Shown here: positions 23,664 through 28,322 of the stretch, in pieces
Layout of the letters: each line of letters opens with the position of its first letter
Numbering within the stretch: the first letter of the stretch is position 1
Assembly: GCA_023487605.1 (NCBI GenBank)
Contig: JAMDEE010000016.1
Location: 1 to 28,322, forward strand
DNA: 28,322 nt
Direction of reading: 5' to 3'
DNA from: Patescibacteria group bacterium
GTDB lineage: Bacteria; Patescibacteriota; Microgenomatia; Levybacterales; UBA12049
Position numbers and translations under genes: made by a program
Notes under the pieces: model-generated
What the model saw: only the letters and a program-made list of their open reading frames with translations
Told to the model about the DNA's origin: nothing
Databases searched by the model: none

Positions 23664-24668
23664 CTACAACTTCCTGAGCTCCTCGTCAATAAACCCGTCT
23701 ATATCTCCATCCAATACGTTTTCTGCATTTGATGTCTCGAATCCCGTGCGCAAATCTTTTACCATTTTATACGGATGTAATACGTAAGACCTTATTTGGT
23801 TTCCCCATCCGGGAGTTTTGTATCCGCCTTTAAGCTTTTGCTCTTCTTTTTTTCTTTCTTCTTCCTGCAGAATCCAAAGTTTGGCTTTTAGTATTTTAAG
23901 TGCATACTCACGGTTCTGTCCTTGATAGCGCTGGCTTTGTGCGGTTACAATAATGCCGGTCGGCTTATGTCTTAATCTAACCGCTGTTGAGACTTTGTTT
24001 ACGTTTTGCCCTCCGTGCCCCCCGCTTCTGAAAAAATCCCACTCCAAATCATCGTCTTTAATTTCTATCTCGTTCCCTTCTTCAATGTCCGGTAAAACTT
24101 CGACTAAAGCAAAAGATGTTTGACGCAGATTATCGGCATTAAAAGGCGACTGCCTTACCAATCTGTGAACCCCCGCTTCGCCTTTAAGCAAACCATAAGC
24201 ATACTGCCCTTCCACCGAAATAGTAATGCTTTTTAAACCCGCTTCTTCTCCCGGAGTTTCTTCAATAATCTCAAAAGCCCATCCTTTCCTTTCAAAATAT
24301 CTCGTATACATTCTGTAAAGCATATGTGCCCAATCCATCGCTTCGACACCCCCCTGACCGGCGTGTAAAGAAAGTATGGCTGATCCACTGTCGTAAGGAT
24401 TGGAAAAATATAGTAACTCCTCAAGTTCGTTAAGCAATTTCTCCGTTTCTTTCTCGTCGCCTTTAATTACCAGTTCTCGAAGATATTCCGCTTTTTTAAT
24501 TTCCTCCTGAAGATTAGATAACTCCTTCATTCTCAAAGCCGCAGCCTTGTGATCCTGCCAAAAAGAAGGGTGGATACTTTCGGCCTCAATAATCCTGACC
24601 TTCTGCCTTTTTCCCTCTATATCAAGCTTTGCTAATAGATTTTCTACTCTTTCTTTTAATTCATCCAT
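23664..24668 (-). CDS. prfB: Peptide chain release factor 2
   Basis: 334 aa. The stop-codon-reading tripeptide S-P-F (174-176) marks RF2, which reads UAA and UGA; the catalytic GGQ lies at 219-221 in S-G-G-H-G-G-Q-N-V-N-K-V. It ends with the normal domain 4. The N-terminus is shorter than in E. coli or B. subtilis, and the spot where those genes carry the programmed +1 frameshift reads CTT GAT in frame (codons 15-16), so RF2 is made without autoregulatory frameshifting. Two bp after the 136-aa gene. Confidence 0.95.
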   Translation of the reverse strand: MDELKERVENLLAKLDIEGKRQKVRIIEAESIHPSFWQDHKAAALRMKELSNLQEEIKKAEYLRELVIKGDEKETEKLLNELEELLYFSNPYDSGSAILSLHAGQGGVEAMDWAHMLYRMYTRYFERKGWAFEIIEETPGEEAGLKSITISVEGQYAYGLLKGEAGVHRLVRQSPFNADNLRQTSFALVEVLPDIEEGNEIEIKDDDLEWDFFRSGGHGGQNVNKVSTAVRLRHKPTGIIVTAQSQRYQGQNREYALKILKAKLWILQEEERKKEEQKLKGGYKTPGWGNQIRSYVLHPYKMVKDLRTGFETSNAENVLDGDIDGFIDEELRKL

Positions 24669-24670
24669 AT

Positions 24671-25081
24671 TTATAAACCGTTACAAATCTGCTGGCAGGC
24701 GCTTTTAGCCTGGTCTCTTGGTAAATTTTGAAGAGTTTTCATATCGTTTATAACTTTTTGCACCTGAGGAGAAGAGCTTGCGATTTCGGCGAGATTTAAA
24801 TTAGATATTTCCTGCTGAATTGTGTTAACTTGATTTTGAAGTGTTGAGTTTAGATCCGGTGCAGAAACCTCCGGGTTATTCTGGGCCGGAGAAATACTAC
24901 TTGTTCTTGCGCCCTTAACACTGCCCGGATTATCGGCAGCACTACCGGTATTAGCCTGGTTCTTATCCAAAACCAAAATCTTCAAAGAGACCAAGCCTAC
25001 TATCAATAATGCCAACGTAAACAAGCCCATAACAATTCTTTTTTTATTCCATTTTTCCTCTATGGGCTTGAGTTCTTTCAT
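24671..25081 (-). CDS. Small one-pass membrane protein with helical tail, unknown function
   Basis: 136 aa. A short charged N-terminus, one membrane segment (about 15-38), a Ser/Asn/Pro-rich linker (41-76) and a C-terminal helical part (78-136) ending C-Q-Q-I-C-N-G-L, with two cysteines four apart. No family recognised. It starts exactly at the point where its promoter would begin transcription, so the message should be leaderless. Followed by prfB after two bp. Confidence 0.75.
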   Translation of the reverse strand: MKELKPIEEKWNKKRIVMGLFTLALLIVGLVSLKILVLDKNQANTGSAADNPGSVKGARTSSISPAQNNPEVSAPDLNSTLQNQVNTIQQEISNLNLAEIASSSPQVQKVINDMKTLQNLPRDQAKSACQQICNGL

Positions 25082-25087
25082 GAAGTT

Positions 25088-25116
25088 ATTGTAGGCTATG
25101 AACGTTCCTTTTGCAA
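25088..25116 (-). promoter_or_regulatory. Leaderless-type promoter for the 136-aa protein and prfB
   Basis: Minus strand: -35 TTGCAA (25116-25111), 17-bp spacer, -10 TACAAT (25093-25088, 5 of 6), then six nt to the ATG at 25081. Transcription is expected to begin at or within a base or two of the start codon, and no Shine-Dalgarno sequence exists. Confidence 0.72.
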
Positions 25117-25125
25117 ACTAAACTT

Positions 25126-25134
25126 TGCTATAAT
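25126..25134 (+). promoter_or_regulatory. Extended -10 leaderless-type promoter for the MGMT gene
   Basis: Plus strand: TG-C-TATAAT (25126-25134), a perfect extended -10 element, six nt before the ATG at 25141. There is no good -35 at 16-18 bp, as expected for extended -10 promoters. It overlaps the upstream part of the divergent promoter. Confidence 0.75.
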
Positions 25135-25140
25135 TGTATT

Positions 25141-25437
25141 ATGAAAACTTTCGAAAAAGTTTATAAAATAGTGGCAAGAATACCTAGGGGAAAAGTCACA
25201 ACCTATGGAATAATTTCAAAGATGGTTGGAACATCTCCCCGGGTCGTCGGTTATGCCCTGCATGCCAATCGCGACCCCAAAAATGTCCCCTGCCACAGAG
25301 TAATCAATTCAAAGGGTAAGATTTCAAGCGGCTATGCATTCGGCGGACCGGGAATCCAGAAAAAACTTTTGGAAAGCGAAGGCATAAAATTTGATGTTAA
25401 CGAAAAGGTGGACCTTAATAAATTCGGGTATCTTTAA
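25141..25437 (+). CDS. Minimal O6-methylguanine-DNA methyltransferase domain protein
   Basis: 98 aa when started at the ATG at 25141; the frame opens earlier at 25111 but the TATAAT box lies inside that extension. It is the C-terminal MGMT domain alone: I-P-R-G-K-V-T-T-Y-G (14-23), R-V-V-G-Y-A-L (34-40, DNA-binding helix with the Arg finger), and P-C-H-R-V (50-54) with acceptor Cys51. Family members move an alkyl group from guanine O6 to this cysteine. Alkyltransferase-like proteins are of similar size but have Trp in place of Cys; here the Cys is kept, so real repair activity is likely. Convergent with secA, three bp between the stops. Confidence 0.9.
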   Translation: MKTFEKVYKIVARIPRGKVTTYGIISKMVGTSPRVVGYALHANRDPKNVPCHRVINSKGKISSGYAFGGPGIQKKLLESEGIKFDVNEKVDLNKFGYL

Positions 25438-25440
25438 GAT

Positions 25441-28155
25441 TTAATTTGGGTAGTGACACTTCTTGTATTTTTTTCCGCTTCCGCACCAGCATGGATCATT
25501 TCTTCCAAGCTTTTTATTTCCTCCGGTTGAAGCTGAAGAAGACTTTGTCATGTTTATGTTTCCCGAAGAGGAAGAAGCGGTTTGCGGCTTATCCGAACCG
25601 GCAGGCTGGGCAACTATGTGTTGATGCTGAGGAGCTATGGCGGACGGCTGCTCCACCTGAATCCTGTAAATTCTATGCACTATTTCGTCATCAATACCGT
25701 TTATCAGTTTTTCAAACATTGTAAAACCCTCGTTTTTGTACTCAACAAGAGGATCCTTTTGCCCATAGCCCCTAAGCCCTATGCCCTGCCTTAAATTTTC
25801 TATAGCATCCAGATGATCCATCCATAAACTATCAATTATCGAAAGCTCAACATACCTTTCCACTTGTTTCATAAGTTCTTCTCCCATTTGCTTTTCCCTT
25901 GCCGAATAAATATCGTTTGCTACGGTTGTCAAAAAGGAAATTTTATCCTCTGCCGAATGTGTCTGCTCCAATTGAACTGCTATTTGTTTTAATGAATTTT
26001 CGTCAAACGGAATAATCGTAGAAAATTGTTCGGCCAACTGTTCCGAAAGAGACTTCCCGTCCCCAAACTCCTGTAGTGATTGTACCGTTACCATCTCCGA
26101 AATACTTTTTACTATTTTTTCTTTAATTTCATTTCTCAATTCTTCGGATTTATTTTCTCCGGCCTCCAGGACTTTTCTTCTTCTCTGATAAATTATTTCC
26201 CTTTGCTTATTTAAGACATCGTCGTATTCAACAAGATGTTTCCTTATGTCAAAATTGTATCCTTCGACTTTTACCTGAGCCTGTTCAATTGCGCGCGATA
26301 CAAGAGGATGTTGCAGCGGGACGTCTTCGGGCATATTGAATTTAGTCATTATTCCGGATATAGAATCTCCGCCGAAAAGTCTCATGATTTCATCATCCAG
26401 GGACACAAAAAATCTGGACACCCCCGGGTCACCCTGTCTTCCCGAACGGCCCCTGAGCTGGTTATCTATCCTTCTTGATTCGTGCCTTTCTGTTCCTATC
26501 ACCAAAAGTCCGCCCGAATCTAAAACTTCCTTATGTCTTTTTTCCCACTGCTCCCATTCTTTGGTCCCTCTTTTTTCAACACCGTTTTCATCTTTAGGAG
26601 TATCTCCTCCCAAAATAATATCTACTCCTCTTCCGGCCATATTCGTGGCAACCGTGACCGCACCTTTTAAGCCCGCCATCGAAATTATTTCCGCTTCTCT
26701 TTCATGATTTTTTGCATTTAAAACCTCATGTTTTATTCCGCGTCTTCTTAAAAGCTCCGAAACGATTTCATTTTTATCTATAGACGTTGTACCCACCAGA
26801 ACAGGCTGGCCTTTTTTGTACGCTTTTTCTATCTCGTCGGCGACAGCCGAAAGTTTTGCCCTGCCGGTTTTGTAAATTGCGTCGGAAAAATCCTTTCTTA
26901 TTAATTCTCTATGTGTTGGTATTACCACAACTTCAAGTTTGTAAATCTTACCGAACTCTTCGCTTTCGGTAACCGCGGTTCCTGTCATTCCGGCCAGCCT
27001 TTCATACATGCGGAAGTAATTTTGAAGGGAAACCGTTGCAAGAGTTTTTGATTCCCTTTGAATTTTAACCCCTTCTTTTGCTTCTATTGCCTGATGCAGG
27101 CCCTCGGAAAGTCTTCTGCCAACCATTAATCTACCTGTAAATTCGTCAACCAGAATAACTTCGTTATCTTTAACAATATAATCCTTTTCCCTGTGGAATA
27201 AAGTTCTTGCCTTAAGTGCAGCTTCCAAATGGTATACAGTATCAAAATCTTTTTCGTATATATCCGAAATCCCAAACATTTTTTCAACTTTACTTATACC
27301 GTGGTCTGTTAGATGGGCCGTTCTTAGTTTCTCGTCAATTTTATAATCTGTTTCCGGAGTTAACTTATCAACCAGTTTCGCATATTCATAATATTTTTGA
27401 GTAGGTTCTTCGTCGGGTGCGGAAATAATATGAGGCGTTCTTGCCTCATCGATAAGTACGGAGTCAACCTCGTCGACTATTGCAAAATAATATCCCTTTT
27501 GAACAACGGAGTTTAGATCCTGCGCCATGTTATCCCTTAGATAGTCAAAACCGTATTCGGAATTTATTCCGTAAACTACATCTGCCTCGTAAGCTTCTTT
27601 TCTGGTTACGGGTTTTAGATGCGAAAGCCTGAAGTCACTGGCGTTTTTATTGTTAAACTCGGGATCAAAAATAAAAGATTCCTCACTGATAATTGATGCT
27701 ACGTTAAGTCCTAAAAATTTAAATACAGGACCCATCCAGCCGGCGTCCCTTCTTGCCAAATAATCGTTTACCGTTACCAGATGGACACCTTTGCCGGTTA
27801 ATGCATGGAGATATAACGCAGGAACTGCGGATAAAGTTTTTCCTTCTCCTGTTTTCTGCTCGGCTATTTTTCCGTTTGCCAAAACATAAGCCGCCATAAG
27901 CTGGACATCAAAGTGTCTTTGCCCGATTGTCCTTCTTGCAGCTTCCCTGGCAAGCGCAAAAGCTTCGGGAAGAATTAATTCCAAGGGCTCTCCGTCTGCG
28001 ATTCTTTCCTTAAATTCTTTGGTTTTTTTGGGAAAATCACTGTCCTTTATTTTTTTTTCTTTTTCTTCCAGTGAATTTATTTCGGCGATTATCGGTTTAA
28101 GTTTATTTATTTCTTTCTCATTCGAATCGAAGAATTTACTAAGCACATTTAGCAT
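25441..28155 (-). CDS. secA: Preprotein translocase ATPase SecA
   Basis: 904 aa, full length. Walker A K-T-G-E-G-K-T (101-107), Walker B V-D-E-V-D (227-231) followed by L-I-D-E-A-R-T-P, helicase motif V-A-T-N-M-A-G-R-G-V-D-I, and R-I-D-N-Q-L-R-G-R-S-G-R-Q-G-D-P. The tail ends in the SecA zinc motif Cys889-x-Cys891...Cys900-His901, preceded by a Ser/Gly-rich linker. SecA drives protein export through SecYEG; secD and secF are elsewhere in this window. There is no Shine-Dalgarno sequence; an extended -10 lies six nt before the ATG. Confidence 0.98.
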   Translation of the reverse strand: MLNVLSKFFDSNEKEINKLKPIIAEINSLEEKEKKIKDSDFPKKTKEFKERIADGEPLELILPEAFALAREAARRTIGQRHFDVQLMAAYVLANGKIAEQKTGEGKTLSAVPALYLHALTGKGVHLVTVNDYLARRDAGWMGPVFKFLGLNVASIISEESFIFDPEFNNKNASDFRLSHLKPVTRKEAYEADVVYGINSEYGFDYLRDNMAQDLNSVVQKGYYFAIVDEVDSVLIDEARTPHIISAPDEEPTQKYYEYAKLVDKLTPETDYKIDEKLRTAHLTDHGISKVEKMFGISDIYEKDFDTVYHLEAALKARTLFHREKDYIVKDNEVILVDEFTGRLMVGRRLSEGLHQAIEAKEGVKIQRESKTLATVSLQNYFRMYERLAGMTGTAVTESEEFGKIYKLEVVVIPTHRELIRKDFSDAIYKTGRAKLSAVADEIEKAYKKGQPVLVGTTSIDKNEIVSELLRRRGIKHEVLNAKNHEREAEIISMAGLKGAVTVATNMAGRGVDIILGGDTPKDENGVEKRGTKEWEQWEKRHKEVLDSGGLLVIGTERHESRRIDNQLRGRSGRQGDPGVSRFFVSLDDEIMRLFGGDSISGIMTKFNMPEDVPLQHPLVSRAIEQAQVKVEGYNFDIRKHLVEYDDVLNKQREIIYQRRRKVLEAGENKSEELRNEIKEKIVKSISEMVTVQSLQEFGDGKSLSEQLAEQFSTIIPFDENSLKQIAVQLEQTHSAEDKISFLTTVANDIYSAREKQMGEELMKQVERYVELSIIDSLWMDHLDAIENLRQGIGLRGYGQKDPLVEYKNEGFTMFEKLINGIDDEIVHRIYRIQVEQPSAIAPQHQHIVAQPAGSDKPQTASSSSGNINMTKSSSASTGGNKKLGRNDPCWCGSGKKYKKCHYPN

Positions 28156-28161
28156 ATGTTT

Positions 28162-28170
28162 ATTTTACCA
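28162..28170 (-). promoter_or_regulatory. Extended -10 leaderless-type promoter for secA
   Basis: Minus strand: TG-G-TAAAAT (28170-28162), six nt before the secA ATG (28155). No -35 is apparent; the -35 zone falls in or next to the presumed insertion-sequence end. Confidence 0.6.
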
Positions 28171-28182
28171 TAATTAAGCCCT

Positions 28183-28322
28183 GTCTGCCGACAGTTGTAT
28201 GGGTCACGTACTTTTCGGAATCTTGGTTTGTATAAAGGTCATCGGTGACATGTATCTTAATGACGCATGCGGCCTTTGATAGTTATACCAGTATAGATAC
28301 TTTGTTAACTTTTTTGCAAATG
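28183..28322 (-). mobile_element. End of an insertion sequence (IS481/IS3-like), truncated by the window
   Basis: The segment contains the C-terminus of a DDE integrase-type transposase and, beyond its stop, a short end reading T-G-T-C-T-G-C-C-G-A-C-A-G on the plus strand (28183-28195), itself a small dyad (CTGTC at 28182-28186, GACAG at 28191-28195). Beginning with TGT agrees with IS481-type ends, but the other end is outside the window, so family and exact boundary are inferred. Confidence 0.6.
28204..28322 (-). CDS. DDE/rve-type transposase, C-terminal fragment (5' end outside window)
   Basis: The frame is open at the window edge and ends with TGA at 28206-28204. The 38 visible residues include L-Y-W-Y-N-Y-Q-R-P-H-A-S-L-R-Y-M-S-P-M, which matches the conserved W-x-x-Y-N-x-x-R-P-H-x-x-L-x-x-x-x-P end of rve-fold transposases (IS3, IS481 and relatives). 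The DDE residues and the helix-turn-helix lie outside. It is read in the same direction as secA, whose start is 49 bp beyond the stop. Confidence 0.85.
   Translation of the reverse strand, partial: FAKKLTKYLYWYNYQRPHASLRYMSPMTFIQTKIPKST

Noticed and set aside
1..28322. CRISPR array, phage genes, rRNA or tRNA genes
   Set aside because: No regularly spaced direct repeats, no Cas or phage proteins, and the few intergenic gaps are too short for, or do not fold as, tRNAs.
1..28322. Recoding of UGA as glycine
   Set aside because: UGA ends metK, secF and the 107-aa gene at sensible places, no conserved gene has in-frame UGA, and RF2 is present.

Overview
The window is a gene-dense, AT-rich bacterial chromosome segment with no non-coding gap longer than about 140 bp. 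Gene content suggests a Candidate Phyla Radiation (Patescibacteria) genome, possibly Microgenomates: DUF4446, DUF3048 and DUF5679 proteins, very short forms of normally longer enzymes (TsaB 108 aa, MGMT 98 aa, RmlA 246 aa), many small one-pass membrane proteins and long runs of ATGA-overlapping genes. This placement is inference from family content. UGA acts as a stop (for example at the ends of metK and secF) and a release factor 2 gene is present, so the UGA-glycine code of Gracilibacteria/Absconditabacteria does not apply.

Layout. (1) 3-344 (+): the tail of a CCA-adding tRNA nucleotidyltransferase, convergent with and overlapping the stop of the next unit. (2) 6588 to 341 (-): a seven-gene operon, DUF4446 - DUF3048/YerB-like - winged-helix/degenerate nucleotidyltransferase - secD - secF - metK - yqeY. 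(3) 6652-7272 (+): a small unit with a 107-aa membrane protein, a 46-aa DUF5679 zinc-ribbon protein, a GC-rich strongly foldable segment (candidate structured RNA) and an intrinsic terminator. (4) 23593 to 7275 (-): a run of 19 genes with no gap above about 20 bp. It starts with a small membrane protein, ftsE, ftsX, a coiled-coil C39-like peptidase and a surface protein, passes through tsaE-tsaC-tsaB, then a CAP-domain protein and a small membrane protein, and ends with nucleotide-sugar genes (rmlA, rmlB, rmlD, ugd, rmd, gmd, uxs) and a GT2-GtrA / GT39 pair. (5) 25081 to 23664 (-): a small membrane protein and prfB. (6) 25141-25437 (+): a minimal MGMT. (7) 28155 to 25441 (-): secA. (8) 28322 to about 28183 (-): the end of an insertion sequence whose transposase C-terminus lies just upstream of secA.

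How the genes fit together. Most of the window builds the envelope: Sec export (SecA, SecD, SecF), division-linked wall hydrolysis (FtsEX with a secreted coiled-coil peptidase), surface proteins, and activated sugars (dTDP-rhamnose type, UDP-glucuronate/UDP-xylose, GDP-rhamnose type) plus a polyprenyl-phosphate-sugar synthase/transferase pair. Translation-linked genes (CCA enzyme, YqeY, RF2, TsaE/C/B for t6A) are interspersed.

Most notable observations: promoters placed so close to start codons that transcripts should be leaderless or nearly so (secA, MGMT, the 136-aa protein, and the divergent pair at 6601-6640 whose -35 boxes form an inverted repeat); the structured segment at 7141-7220; FtsEX linked to a PcsB/CwlO-like coiled coil carrying a C39-like domain; a half-length TsaB; an RF2 gene without the frameshift site; and an IS end about 27 bp from secA.
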